NCBI GenBank assembly: GCA_020636375.1
Contig: JACJXZ010000020.1
Coordinates: 120,712 to 184,711 of the forward strand
Direction: 5' to 3'
Length of the DNA stretch: 64,000 nt
Source of the DNA: Lewinellaceae bacterium
GTDB taxonomy: Bacteria > Bacteroidota > Bacteroidia > Chitinophagales > Saprospiraceae
The position numbers and the translations under genes were made by a program. The notes under the pieces are model-generated. The model had not been told where the DNA came from. It did no database searches and was given only the letters and a program-made list of their open reading frames with translations. Shown here one piece after another: positions 26,091 through 34,500 of this stretch (positions within the stretch are counted from its first letter, which is position 1; each line of letters begins with the position of its first letter).

Positions 26091-27482
26091 TTATGAGCGC
26101 TTGACGATTTGAGCAGTCAATTCGGCTTCGGATACGATCTTATTTCCGACATAGGCGGTGCCCAGCATCTGGCAGATGCCTCGGCGGATAGGAGCCATCA
26201 GCTCCAGTTTGAATACGACCGTATCGCCGGGAACGACTTTGTGTTTAAATTTAGCGTTCTCGATCTTCAGGAAGTAGGTGTCCCAGTTGCCCGGGTCTTC
26301 CACGGTGGAAAGCACCAGCATGCCCCCGGTCTGCGCCATGGCTTCGATCTGTAAGACACCGGGCATGACCGGATTGTTGGGGAAATGCCCCTGAAAAAAA
26401 TGTTCGTTGAAACTGACGTTTTTTACCCCGACCACGTAGTTGTCCGTCAGTTCGATGATCTTGTCCACCAGGAGGAAGGGATAGCGGTGGGGCAGCCATT
26501 TGGCAATCTGCACCACATCGAAGAGGGGTTCCTGGTCGGGGTCGTAATGCGGCTTGCCGCGGAGCTTGCGTTGTTCCTGGTAGCGTTTTTTGAGGATTTT
26601 GGTGAATTCGACGTTGGCGCGGTGGCCGGGTTTGGTGGCCACGATCTTGCCTTTGATGCGCTGGCCGAGCAGGGCCACGTCCCCCAGCACGTCCAGCAGT
26701 TTGTGCCGGGCGGGTTCGTTTTTATAGTGGAGTTTGATCGTATTGAGGATGCCTTCCTGGTCGACGGTAACGCTCGGCTTGCCCAGCTTTTCGGCGATCC
26801 GGTCCAGTTCTTTCTGGCTCACTTTCCGGTCGACGATGACGATGGCGTTTTCCAGGTCCCCTCCTTTGATCAGGTCTTGTTCGAAGAGGAATTCCAGTTC
26901 GTGAAGGAAGACGAAGGTGCGGCAGGGGGCGATCTCCTTTTCGTAGTCGGTGGTGCCGTTGAAGTGGGCGTACTGCTGCCCGAGGACGTTGGAGTTGAAG
27001 TCGATCATGGCGATGACCTCGAAGCCGTCGTGGGGCAGGGCCAGCAGTTCGGCGCCGGTCTTTTCATCCTTGTAGTGAATAGGTTCTTCGACCACGAAGA
27101 ATTCCCGGTCGGCCTCCTGTTCTTCGACCCCTGCCTTTTTGAGGGCGCGGACGAAGGGGGCGGCGCTGCCGTCCAGGATGGGTACCTCCGGGCCGTTCAA
27201 TTCCATGAGGATGTTGTCGATGCCTATGCCGGCCAGGGCCGAAAGGGCGTGTTCTACGGTATTCACTTCGGCGGTGCCCGATTTGATGCTGGTTCCTCTC
27301 TGGGTGGACACCACCCGGTTGACGTCGACATTCAGCACCGGTTTCCCCTCCAGGTCTACGCGCTGGAATTTATAGCCGTGGCCTATAGGAGCGGGTTTGA
27401 AAGTAAGCACCACTTCCTTTCCGGTATGAAGCCCTATACCCTTTACCGTGGCCGGCTGTTTAATTGTATTTTGTTTCATCAT
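26091..27482 (-). CDS. lpxC/fabZ: Bifunctional UDP-3-O-acyl-GlcNAc deacetylase / 3-hydroxyacyl-ACP dehydratase
   Basis: 463 aa fusion typical of Bacteroidota. LpxC part (~1-300): zinc ligands His78 (TVEHAL), His260 and Asp264 (RHKLLD), with the general acid/base His287 (KPGHRANVEF). It removes the acetyl group in the committed step of lipid A synthesis. FabZ part (~320-463): PHRYPFLLVDKI, catalytic His366 in HFPNNPVMPG and Glu380 in LQIEAMAQ. It dehydrates 3-hydroxyacyl-ACP for fatty acid elongation. The fusion couples the two users of the hydroxyacyl-ACP pool. It has its own -7 box just upstream, overlapping the region after lpxD. Confidence 0.97.
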   Translation of the reverse strand: MMKQNTIKQPATVKGIGLHTGKEVVLTFKPAPIGHGYKFQRVDLEGKPVLNVDVNRVVSTQRGTSIKSGTAEVNTVEHALSALAGIGIDNILMELNGPEVPILDGSAAPFVRALKKAGVEEQEADREFFVVEEPIHYKDEKTGAELLALPHDGFEVIAMIDFNSNVLGQQYAHFNGTTDYEKEIAPCRTFVFLHELEFLFEQDLIKGGDLENAIVIVDRKVSQKELDRIAEKLGKPSVTVDQEGILNTIKLHYKNEPARHKLLDVLGDVALLGQRIKGKIVATKPGHRANVEFTKILKKRYQEQRKLRGKPHYDPDQEPLFDVVQIAKWLPHRYPFLLVDKIIELTDNYVVGVKNVSFNEHFFQGHFPNNPVMPGVLQIEAMAQTGGMLVLSTVEDPGNWDTYFLKIENAKFKHKVVPGDTVVFKLELMAPIRRGICQMLGTAYVGNKIVSEAELTAQIVKRS

Positions 27483-27507
27483 AAAAGTAGTCGGCTGAAA
27501 ATTTTTG

Positions 27508-27515
27508 CAAAGATA
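27508..27515 (-). promoter_or_regulatory. -7 box upstream of lpxC/fabZ
   Basis: TATCTTTG, an exact TAnnTTTG match, 25 nt upstream of the start codon and just after the lpxD stop. It suggests an internal promoter in the lipid A cluster. No clear -33 TTG. Confidence 0.5.
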
Positions 27516-27521
27516 CGGTTT

Positions 27522-28580
27522 TTAACTACTTGGGCCTTGTTCGGATGCATCTTGCTGTTGGCTGATCTGGCGTTCCAGTTCCTGGATCTTCTTATAAAGT
27601 TCGGGAAGTTTCTTGAAGACGGCGTAGGAGCGGATGTAATTTTTGTAGTCGATGGCAGGAGAACCGAAAAAGGCCTGGCCGGGCTTTTTTATGGGGGAGG
27701 CGATGCCGCTTTGCGCCTGTATCTGGGTGCCGTCGGCGATCTCGATATGCCCGACGAAGCCGACCTGGCCGCCGATGCGGCAGGACTTGCCGATCCGGGT
27801 GCTGCCCGCGATGCCGGATTGGGCGGCGATGACGGTGTTCTCGCCAATGTCGACGTTATGGCCCACCTGGATCAGGTTGTCGAGCTTGACCCCTTTCCGG
27901 ATGTAGGTGGCGCCCATCGTTGCCCGGTCAATGGTGGTATTGGCGCCGATCTCCACGTTGTCTTCCACGACTACCCGGCCCACGTGGGCGATCTTTTTAT
28001 AGGTGCCGTCCTCCTGCGGGGCAAAGCCGAAGCCGTCGCTTCCGATGACCACATTGGAATGGATGATGCAATTATTGCCTATTTCGCAATCATCGAGGAT
28101 TCGGGCACCGGGATAGAGGGTTACGTTTTCTCCCAGTTTTACTCTCTTGCCAATAAATACCTGGGCCTTTATCCGGCAGCCGTTTCTAATCCGGGCACCT
28201 GCCTCTACCACCGAAAACGGCCCGACGGCTATGTTGTCGCCCAAATCGGCATCCGGGTGGATAAATGCCAGCTCTGAAACGATGGCGGGTTCGTGGTTGT
28301 CGCTGCCAAACCGCTCCAGCAACCGGGCCACGGCGCCGTAAACGTCTTCCACCCGCAACAAAGTGGCGGATACAGCCTGGCGCGGTTCGAAACTTTGGCT
28401 GACAAGCAGGATCGACGCCGTGGTCGTGTAGGCGTACTCTTCATACCTGGAGTTGCCGAGAAAGGAAATAGTGCCCGCTCCTCCCTCTTCAATCCTGCTG
28501 GGGCGGCTAACCTTTACCTCCGGATCTCCCTCCACTGTCCCGTCGAGGAATTCTGCTAATTCTCTGGCTGATAGCTGCAT
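27522..28580 (-). CDS. lpxD: UDP-3-O-(3-hydroxyacyl)glucosamine N-acyltransferase
   Basis: 352 aa, third enzyme of lipid A synthesis; adds the second hydroxyacyl chain to the amino group made free by LpxC. The N-terminal uridine-binding domain occupies ~1-100 (SRIEEGGAGTISFLGNSRY). The left-handed beta-helix follows to ~310 (FIHPDADLGDNIAVGPF, GSDGFGFAPQEDGTYKKI, catalytic His in QVGHNVDIGENTVIAAQ). The C-terminal helix (FKKLPELYKKIQELERQI) forms the trimer coiled-coil end. An exact -7 box ends 4 nt before the ATG, so the transcript may be leaderless. Confidence 0.96.
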   Translation of the reverse strand: MQLSARELAEFLDGTVEGDPEVKVSRPSRIEEGGAGTISFLGNSRYEEYAYTTTASILLVSQSFEPRQAVSATLLRVEDVYGAVARLLERFGSDNHEPAIVSELAFIHPDADLGDNIAVGPFSVVEAGARIRNGCRIKAQVFIGKRVKLGENVTLYPGARILDDCEIGNNCIIHSNVVIGSDGFGFAPQEDGTYKKIAHVGRVVVEDNVEIGANTTIDRATMGATYIRKGVKLDNLIQVGHNVDIGENTVIAAQSGIAGSTRIGKSCRIGGQVGFVGHIEIADGTQIQAQSGIASPIKKPGQAFFGSPAIDYKNYIRSYAVFKKLPELYKKIQELERQISQQQDASEQGPSS

Positions 28581-28584
28581 GGGG

Positions 28585-28592
28585 CAAAGGTA
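28585..28592 (-). promoter_or_regulatory. -7 box abutting the lpxD start
   Basis: TACCTTTG, an exact TAnnTTTG match, separated from the lpxD ATG by 4 nt. Transcription would start at or within a few bases of the start codon. Confidence 0.55.
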
Positions 28593-28682
28593 GAAAAAAG
28601 TTTGGTACTGTTGGGATTATCGTTTTTGAATTTAGCAGGCCAACCTGTAAGGCAAGGGGTTCGGTTTGTGACCTTTATGTCC

Positions 28683-28690
28683 TATATTTG
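28683..28690 (+). promoter_or_regulatory. Possible -7 box for hemC
   Basis: TATATTTG, an exact TAnnTTTG match, 135 nt upstream of the hemC start. TTTG at 28665 is the nearest upstream element, but its spacing (14 nt) is short. Confidence 0.35.
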
Positions 28691-28824
28691 GGGCAAAAAT
28701 CGCAACTGGCCGCGTGTTTCGGTTTGGTGGTTTTGCTGCCGGAAAAGTTGCCGGCCTGCACTGCGGGACTGCACCAGGCCAACCGCAGCATCCCATCGCT
28801 AATTAGTCATCAAATAGCAGCATT

Positions 28825-29730
28825 TTGAGCACCACGATACGAATAGGCACCCGCGGAAGCAAGCTGGCCCTTTGGCAGGCTGAATACACCCGCCGGCAAC
28901 TCGGCGCCGCAGGCATAGAATCCGAACTGGTCATCATCAAAACCCAGGGCGACCGCATTCAGCACCTGAGCTTCGACAAGATGGAGGGCAAGGGCTTCTT
29001 CACCAAAGAGATCGAAGAGGCGCTGCTCCAGGGAGAGATCGACCTGGCCGTCCATTCCATGAAAGACCTGCCCACCCGTTCGCCGGAGGGGCTGTCCATC
29101 TCTGCGGTGTCTTACCGCGAAAACCCGGCGGACTGGCTGGTGGCCCGCCGGGAAACTTTGCAGGAAGGGGCCCTTTTTCAGCTGAGGGAGGGCGCCGTCG
29201 TCGGCACCTCTTCTGCCCGCCGGAAGGCCCAAATGCTGGATTTCAGGCCGGACGTCGAGATCCGGGATATCCGCGGCAACGTGCCCACCCGCCTGCGCAA
29301 GCTCCGCGAAGGGCAGTTCGACGCCATCATGCTGGCCGCAGCGGGCCTCACCCGCCTGGAAATGGATGCCTCCGAATTCCACATCGTCAAATTCAGCCCC
29401 AGGGAGTTCATCCCCGCACCGGCCCAGGGGGTGCTGGCCTGGCAGGCCTGTACCGATGACAAGGCTACGCGGCGGGCCCTGAAACACATCCACAACGCGG
29501 AAGTGTCGGCCGTCACCAATGTAGAACGGCGCGTGCTCAACCTCCTGGACGGCGGCTGCCAGATGCCCCTGGGCGCCTACTGCGAACGGGACGCCGAGGG
29601 CAACTTCCACGTCTGGGCGGCAAAGGCCGACGCCTGGAACGCGCCGGTAAAAAGGGTGCGGGTTTCGCAGAGCACCAGCCACATGCTGGCGGAAAGGGTG
29701 GTGGCGGAATTGGAGGGGGCGGAAGGGTAG
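28825..29730 (+). CDS. hemC: Hydroxymethylbilane synthase (porphobilinogen deaminase)
   Basis: 301 aa; joins four porphobilinogens into the linear tetrapyrrole on the way to haem. Motifs are IRIGTRGSKLALWQAE at the start, VHSMKDLPT near residue 77, GTSSARRKAQ near 127, RGNVPTRLRKL near 150, and LLDGGCQMPLG with the dipyrromethane-cofactor Cys245. There is no ATG: the frame is closed by TAG seven codons upstream, and the only start candidates are TTG at 28825 (chosen) or ATT just before it. In related genomes hemD normally follows at once; here hemD is 2.3 kb away beyond decayed DNA. Confidence 0.95.
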   Translation: MSTTIRIGTRGSKLALWQAEYTRRQLGAAGIESELVIIKTQGDRIQHLSFDKMEGKGFFTKEIEEALLQGEIDLAVHSMKDLPTRSPEGLSISAVSYRENPADWLVARRETLQEGALFQLREGAVVGTSSARRKAQMLDFRPDVEIRDIRGNVPTRLRKLREGQFDAIMLAAAGLTRLEMDASEFHIVKFSPREFIPAPAQGVLAWQACTDDKATRRALKHIHNAEVSAVTNVERRVLNLLDGGCQMPLGAYCERDAEGNFHVWAAKADAWNAPVKRVRVSQSTSHMLAERVVAELEGAEG

Positions 29731-29799
29731 TGTTTCATGGGGTCAAGGTTCTGCGGCTTAACTGTTGAACCGTTGTTTCAAATCTGTGTATATTGCAAC

Positions 29800-30522
29800 A
29801 TGGCAAAAATTCCGTACGGCATCAGCGATTTTTCAAATATAGCAACCGAGGGTTACTACTTCGTTGACCGGACCAACTATTGTGTTGCAGAAGGACAGCC
29901 CGGTTGAAGTGCTGAAATCTTTTTTTTCCATCGCCCGCAACCTGCCTCACAAAATCTACTTGCTGGTCGATGAATACGACCATTTTGCCAACGATGTAAT
30001 CCGGAAACTCTAATTTGATTATTTTGCCAGCTTCATCCATTCCCGCATTGGCCAGGCACCCGATGCCCTCAACCTGCAAAAGGCCATTCTCGCCTTGGCC
30101 GAACAAAATAAACCCGCACCTTTGCTCGCTATCGTATCCGACACCCTGAGCCAAATCTCCAACCGGGAAACCGGGACTGGATTCGCTTCGACGAAAAACA
30201 CGTCAAAATGGTGCTGGTTAGTTACCTCTACAGCTCCCAGCTTTACTTCATCAAATCGGAGTACGAGGCCGGGCAACAATACGTGGACCTGCTCCTGCTG
30301 CGCCGCCCGCCTTTCCCGGCACCCCACCAGTTTGTTTTCGAACTGAAATTCCTCCACCAAAAGAAAGCGGCAGGACTGCCGGCCGCCATCGACGAGGGCC
30401 GCGCCCAGCTCCGCCGCTACCTGGAGCGGGAGGATTTGCGGCAACTGGAAGACCTCAAAGCCTGGCTGGTGGTGTTTGTGGGGGCGGAGTTGAGGCATTT
30501 GGAGGAGGTGGGAGGGGAGTGA
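29800..30522 (+). pseudogene. Decayed AAA-ATPase / PD-(D/E)XK nuclease-like gene
   Basis: Starts with ATG at 29800 and MAKIPYGISDFSNIATEGYYFVD, the typical start of a Bacteroidota family with an AAA-type ATPase followed by a PD-(D/E)XK nuclease domain. The frame breaks after 35 codons. A Walker-B-like piece (YLLVDEYDHFAND) follows near 29955-30000, in another frame. The C-terminal nuclease part (QFVFELKFLHQKKA, containing the ExK motif) is intact at 30208-30522. The Walker A region is lost by deletion and at least two frameshifts are present. Confidence 0.85.
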
Positions 30523-30973
30523 GGGGCGTGGCGCTGCGTTTTGCCTTGGGCGGCAATTTACTATTGCCTTGCGAATTACGTTCCACAACACGTACTGGCT
30601 GTCCTGTATACCCTGCACGATGGCGTCCCACTCGAAATTGGTGAGGTTGATGGCCGGCATGGAGATGGATTTGGTTTATTCAGGTAAATATACTGGACTT
30701 AAGGGGAGTTGCAAAATAGGGGTTCGGTTTTAGATGGGACTTCATACTTTGGCAAGACGAAAATAAATAAAAATACGATTAAATCTAATTTTTTAATAAA
30801 AAACATTAAATTGTGACATAAATTGATATTGAGGATTATTCCTGCTTTATGCGTTTTTAAAACGGATTAATAGATAATTGGAAAAATTTTCACCCAAACA
30901 GGAAAAATGATTTGGTTAATCACCATTGGCCCAGCGACATCAAACGTTTAAAGGAACAGAAAGAAATATTGGA
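30523..30973. other. 451-bp spacer with a short coding remnant
   Basis: On the minus strand 30567-30660 reads MPAINLTNFEWDAIVQGIQ, then DSQYVLWNVI, which resembles the first residues of SIR2-like/NTPase defence proteins but has no continuation. The rest, 30700-30960, is AT-rich (long A/T runs) and looks non-coding, with the likely promoter of the next gene. Confidence 0.35.
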
Positions 30974-31462
30974 ATGCATCCTAAAAAACAGACAGTAATG
31001 GAGATAAAATACCAGGGATTCCTCGAAGACCTCATTCCAATCCTCAAAGAAGAAACAAAGAGGTTAAAGAATGACAAAGAAAAGGGAGACTATACCGCCG
31101 GCCAGTTGCATGAATATTGCCATACACTGCTGCTCCTCCAGCAGCTATCTATTGAGATCAACCTGCCGCTAAGTTCGATCGGGCTGGCCGACATTTCAGA
31201 ACTTAGCCATAAGTACGGAGAAATCCCGTCCACGATAAAACCGGCAGCCTTCAAAAAGCTGATACAGAAACTTGTAAAAGCCCTTAAACACAAAGCCGCT
31301 AATCTGAAACAAAAGAAAACCAACAATGAAGCGTTCCAACAGGGGCAACTACAAGCCCTCTACACTATCCTGAGCATCATGCAGGAACAGGCAGAATTGT
31401 CCTTTGACATCGAATTGAAGGAAATAGGCCTGGAACAGGTGGAGTTGTCAGATTATATGTAA
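30974..31462 (+). CDS. Unrecognised helical protein, orphan gene A
   Basis: 162 aa from ATG at 30974; ATG at 30998 (MEIKYQG) is an equally good start, and the frame is open to a TTG at 30926. The protein is almost entirely helical and rich in Lys, Glu, Gln and Leu: KEETKRLKNDKEKGDYTAG, a Leu run HTLLLLQQL, KLIQKLVKALKHKAANLK and IMQEQAELSFDIELKEIG. No signal peptide, membrane segment, Cys cluster or known motif was seen. It lies in an AT-richer island between hemC and hemD and is followed after 48 nt by orphan gene B, so the two are probably cotranscribed. Confidence 0.7.
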   Translation: MHPKKQTVMEIKYQGFLEDLIPILKEETKRLKNDKEKGDYTAGQLHEYCHTLLLLQQLSIEINLPLSSIGLADISELSHKYGEIPSTIKPAAFKKLIQKLVKALKHKAANLKQKKTNNEAFQQGQLQALYTILSIMQEQAELSFDIELKEIGLEQVELSDYM

Positions 31463-31510
31463 CCCTTCCATTGTTTTTCTCCGTCCGCCAGGAAACAAAG
31501 AAGATGACTC

Positions 31511-31870
31511 ATGATAACGCTGAACGTACGAACCAATGACGCAAGTATTTTCTGCCTGCTCTTCCAATACCTGATCGAACATCTGATTGAGGGCAAGCAA
31601 AAAGAAGAAATCGACTGGGCGTTAGTCCACACCCTCAACAACATGTTCCTCAAAATGGAAAAGATCAGCGACATCGTCGACGATGTCTTGCCCGTGGAAC
31701 TGACAGAAGAGGAAGCCCGGGCTTCCTATTTCACCCTCACCCCAAAAAAATACCAGGAAGCCCTGGAGGCCAACCCGGAAGCTATGCAAGGGAGTTTCTA
31801 CGAATCCTTGCTTTTCATTAAGGAAAAGACGATCCATAAGTTGGCGGCCAAGTTGAAAACGGCGGCCTGA
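31511..31870 (+). CDS. Unrecognised helical protein, orphan gene B
   Basis: 119 aa, cytosolic and mostly helical (FCLLFQYLIEHLIEGKQKEE, WALVHTLNNMFLKMEKI), with an acidic middle (VELTEEEARASYF) and a basic C-terminal helix (KEKTIHKLAAKLKTAA). No domain recognised. Paired with orphan gene A, same strand, 48-nt gap. Size and pairing would fit a toxin-antitoxin or small regulatory pair, but nothing in the sequence proves that. Confidence 0.65.
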   Translation: MITLNVRTNDASIFCLLFQYLIEHLIEGKQKEEIDWALVHTLNNMFLKMEKISDIVDDVLPVELTEEEARASYFTLTPKKYQEALEANPEAMQGSFYESLLFIKEKTIHKLAAKLKTAA

Positions 31871-31945
31871 TATTCAGTACTCCAATTTTGAAATATGTTC
31901 CCTTGCGGGGGCACGCAATTTAAACTAAAGCACTAACGCCTGGCC

Positions 31946-31974
31946 TTGGAAGGGCCGGAAAACCCGTATCTTCG
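31946..31974 (+). promoter_or_regulatory. Promoter of hemD
   Basis: TTG (31946-31948), 18 nt, then TATCTTCG (31967-31974), one mismatch from TAnnTTTG. It lies 20 nt upstream of the GTG start codon. It gives hemD its own promoter in the split hem locus. Confidence 0.5.
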
Positions 31975-31994
31975 CACAGCGCAACGATAATCAA

Positions 31995-32663
31995 GTGAAC
32001 TTCAGAATATTCATCAGCCGCGAACTAAAGGAAGACAGCACCTTCCGCACCCGCCTCGAAGCCATAGGAGCGGAAGTGATCGGCCAGTCCCTGATCGAAT
32101 TCGCGCCGGCGGCCTTTGAGTACATTCCGCCCTGCGACTGGATTTTCTTCTACAGCAAAAAAGCAGTCCGTTTTTTCTTTGAAGGCCTGGAGGGAGGGCT
32201 GCATGCCGGCGTGAAGTGGGCGGCCCTCGGCAAAGGCACGGCTGCTGCCCTGGCGTCGCGGGGCATCACCCCCGATTTTATCGGCGCCGGGGAGCCGGAA
32301 GGGGTGGCGGAGGCCTTCGCCCGGGAAGCGGCAGGCCAGCGGGTGCTGTTCCCGCAGGCGCGGCAGTCCCGGCAGTCCGTGCAGCAACTGCTGGGGGGGG
32401 CGTTACAGGCCGTCAGCCTGGTCGTTTACGACAACCGGCCCCGGCAGTCGTTCGATATTCCCTTTTGCCGGGCACTCGTTTTTACCAGCCCCCTGAATGC
32501 AGAGGCTTACTTCGGGAAATATACCCTGCAACCGGGGCAGTCGGTAGTGGCTATCGGAAGGACTACTGCTGAGGCGCTCCGCCGGCTGGGCGTGGAGGAG
32601 GTGGCCGTAGCGGAGGAACCTTCGGAGGAGGGGTTGGCGGAGGTGGTGGTCTCTTTATTGTAG
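31995..32663 (+). CDS. hemD: Uroporphyrinogen-III synthase
   Basis: 222 aa; closes and inverts ring D of hydroxymethylbilane to make uroporphyrinogen III. The family is weakly conserved, but the two-lobed pattern is clear: FRIFISRELKEDSTFRTRL, then CDWIFFYSKKAVRFFF near residue 50, ALGKGTAAAL near 77, RVLFPQARQSRQSV near 115, ALVFTSPLNAEAYF near 160 and VVAIGRTTAEALRRLG near 185. The start is GTG at 31995, directly after a good promoter. Placement downstream of hemC supports the call. Confidence 0.9.
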   Translation: MNFRIFISRELKEDSTFRTRLEAIGAEVIGQSLIEFAPAAFEYIPPCDWIFFYSKKAVRFFFEGLEGGLHAGVKWAALGKGTAAALASRGITPDFIGAGEPEGVAEAFAREAAGQRVLFPQARQSRQSVQQLLGGALQAVSLVVYDNRPRQSFDIPFCRALVFTSPLNAEAYFGKYTLQPGQSVVAIGRTTAEALRRLGVEEVAVAEEPSEEGLAEVVVSLL

Positions 32664-32735
32664 GGCAGAAAGGAGTTTTTTGCCCGTTCGTCAGCCGGAT
32701 AAATCTTCGTTATTGCTCATCCGGGTAAAATTTGC

Positions 32736-32845
32736 GATGTGTGATTTTTGATTTGCGATTTTTGATGTGCCCGAAAAGAGCCGCCATCACTGTGCAGCCA
32801 GAGGCGGGCAAATCAAAAATCTAAAATCGCACATCAAACATTGCA
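32736..32845. repeat. Heptamer-array hairpin element (GATNNNN type)
   Basis: Left arm has five heptamers from 32736: GATGTGT, GATTTTT, GATTTGC, GATTTTT, GATGTGC. Right arm has complementary heptamers from 32808: GCAAATC, AAAAATC, TAAAATC, GCACATC, AAACATT. The arms form an imperfect ~40-bp stem. The same heptamer family occurs at 39617-39710. Confidence 0.9.
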
Positions 32846-32916
32846 TATTGACAAATTCCGCCCTCTCCCTGTACCAATTCCTCCGCCATGCGTTAGGTTA
32901 AGAAAAAGAACGAAAC

Positions 32917-33387
32917 ATGAAGTTGGATTTAATAATTTTTACCGCTGCCCTCACTCTTTCCGTTTTATCCTGCCGCAATCAGGATAAAACCACCCCGGAA
33001 TCCCAGTTACCTCCCGGATACCAGGATTTCGCCGATTTCTACGAGCGTTTTCACCAGGACAGCGCGTACCAGATGGAGCACATCATCTTCCCCCTCGAAG
33101 GCCTGCCTCAGCAAGCCGACAGCGCCCTGATCGCGGAGGGAACCTTCCGCTGGCAAAAAGAAGGCTGGCGGATGCAGCGCGGCTTCGACCTGGCCAGCAG
33201 CAGCTTCGAGCAGCAACTGATCCCGGTCAGCGAGGACCTCATCCTCGAAAAGATCACCCATAAGGCCGGCGACCTGGGCATGCAGCGGCGCTTCGCCCGC
33301 CTCGGTGAAGACTGGTACCTGATCTATTATGCGGATTTGAACCGGATGAAAGAGAAAAAAGGCATTAATATCGAAGGAGGGTTTTAA
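32917..33387 (+). CDS. Lipoprotein, DUF4348-like
   Basis: 156 aa. The signal peptide ends LSVLSC (lipidated Cys19). The mature part resembles the DUF4348 lipoproteins of Bacteroidota: DFYERFHQDSAYQMEHIIFP is followed by LEG and an aromatic-rich beta region (WQKEGWRM, RFARLGEDWYLIYYADLN). The fold is probably NTF2/cystatin-like with an envelope location; no function is established for the family. It is 86 nt upstream of hldD, same strand, but hldD has its own -7 box. Confidence 0.75.
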   Translation: MKLDLIIFTAALTLSVLSCRNQDKTTPESQLPPGYQDFADFYERFHQDSAYQMEHIIFPLEGLPQQADSALIAEGTFRWQKEGWRMQRGFDLASSSFEQQLIPVSEDLILEKITHKAGDLGMQRRFARLGEDWYLIYYADLNRMKEKKGINIEGGF

Positions 33388-33456
33388 AGGATGTAAACTC
33401 CCCTCGGGCAGGAGGGGTGAAATTTCGGCAATTTTATTTTTGTGGCTTCTGTCTGC

Positions 33457-33464
33457 TATCTTTG
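33457..33464 (+). promoter_or_regulatory. -7 box directly upstream of hldD
   Basis: TATCTTTG, an exact TAnnTTTG match, 9 nt before the ATG at 33474, so the 5' leader would be only a few bases. Confidence 0.55.
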
Positions 33465-33473
33465 CCCAAAAAA

Positions 33474-34439
33474 ATGATCGTAATTACCGGCGCCGCAGGT
33501 TTCATTGGCAGTTGTTTGGCCAGAAAGCTGAACGACGAAGGGATAACCGACATCGTCATCGTCGACGAATTTAGCCACGAAGCGAAGAACCGCAACCTGG
33601 AAGGCAAGCAATATTCAGAAAAAGTCCACCGCAACGACTTCCCCGGCTGGCTCTGGGAGAAATACTACCTCGTCAGCGCCATCTTCCACATGGGAGCCCG
33701 TACCGATACTACCGAGAAGGACTGGGGCATCTTCCAGGAACTCAACCTCGACTACAGCAAGGCCCTCTGGGAACTGTGCGCCGAACACGGCATCCCGCTC
33801 ATCTACGCCTCCAGCGCCGCCACCTACGGCCTGGGCGAACAGGGCTACGACGACCGGCACGACATCGTGGGCCGGCTCCACCCGCTCAATCCCTACGGCG
33901 AGTCCAAGAACCGCTTCGACCAGTGGGCGCTGGCACAGGAAGCCCGGCCGCCCGGCTGGTACGGCCTGAAGTTCTTCAACGTCTATGGCCCCAACGAATA
34001 CCACAAGGGCAGGATGGCCTCCGTCATCTTCCACACTGCACGCCAGATCAGGGCCACCGGCGGCATGAAGCTCTTCCGCTCCCACCGCGACGACTTCGAG
34101 GACGGCCAGCAAAGCCGGGACTTCGTCTACGTCAAAGATGTGGTGGAGGTCATTTACTGGCTATACCGACACCAGCCCGCCAGCGGCCTGTACAACCTCG
34201 GCACCGGCAAAGCCCGCTCCTTTTACGACCTGGCCGCCAACACCTTCCGCGCCATGGGCCGGGAACCCAACATCAGCTTCATCGACACGCCGGAAGACAT
34301 CCGCGATACCTACCAGTACTTCACCGAGGCTAATATGAGCAAGTTGCGGGAAGCAGGGTATGAGCAGGAGTTTTATTCTTTAGAGAAGGGGATTGAGGAT
34401 TACGTGAAAAGGTATCTTTTGCGTGGGCAGTACTATTGA
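33474..34439 (+). CDS. hldD: ADP-L-glycero-D-manno-heptose 6-epimerase
   Basis: 321 aa from ATG at 33474 (MIVITGAAGFIG). Short-chain dehydrogenase fold: nucleotide-binding GAAGFIGS at residues ~6-13, catalytic Ser/Thr region YASSAATYG near 118, and catalytic YGESK near 144. GLKFFNVYGPNEYHKGRMASV and the QSRDFVYVKDVVEV segment are diagnostic for HldD/RfaD. It converts ADP-D-glycero-heptose to the L-glycero form for LPS core. The open frame reaches 33417, but residues before the nucleotide-binding motif are not homologous and overlap the promoter. Confidence 0.95.
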   Translation: MIVITGAAGFIGSCLARKLNDEGITDIVIVDEFSHEAKNRNLEGKQYSEKVHRNDFPGWLWEKYYLVSAIFHMGARTDTTEKDWGIFQELNLDYSKALWELCAEHGIPLIYASSAATYGLGEQGYDDRHDIVGRLHPLNPYGESKNRFDQWALAQEARPPGWYGLKFFNVYGPNEYHKGRMASVIFHTARQIRATGGMKLFRSHRDDFEDGQQSRDFVYVKDVVEVIYWLYRHQPASGLYNLGTGKARSFYDLAANTFRAMGREPNISFIDTPEDIRDTYQYFTEANMSKLREAGYEQEFYSLEKGIEDYVKRYLLRGQYY

Positions 34440-34500
34440 TGTTTTATTTTGCTAGTCATTAGTTTTGCCAGGCGCCGTTCAATATCAATCAAGAGGATTC

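Noticed and set aside
26385..28277. 630-codon open frame antisense to lpxC/fabZ and lpxD
   Set aside because: Shadow of GC-rich coding sequence; Gly/Val/Asp/Phe-rich with no domain, while the opposite strand carries complete lipid A enzymes.
30019..30660. 213-codon minus-strand frame
   Set aside because: Most of it is antisense to the nuclease remnant; only its first ~30 residues resemble anything.
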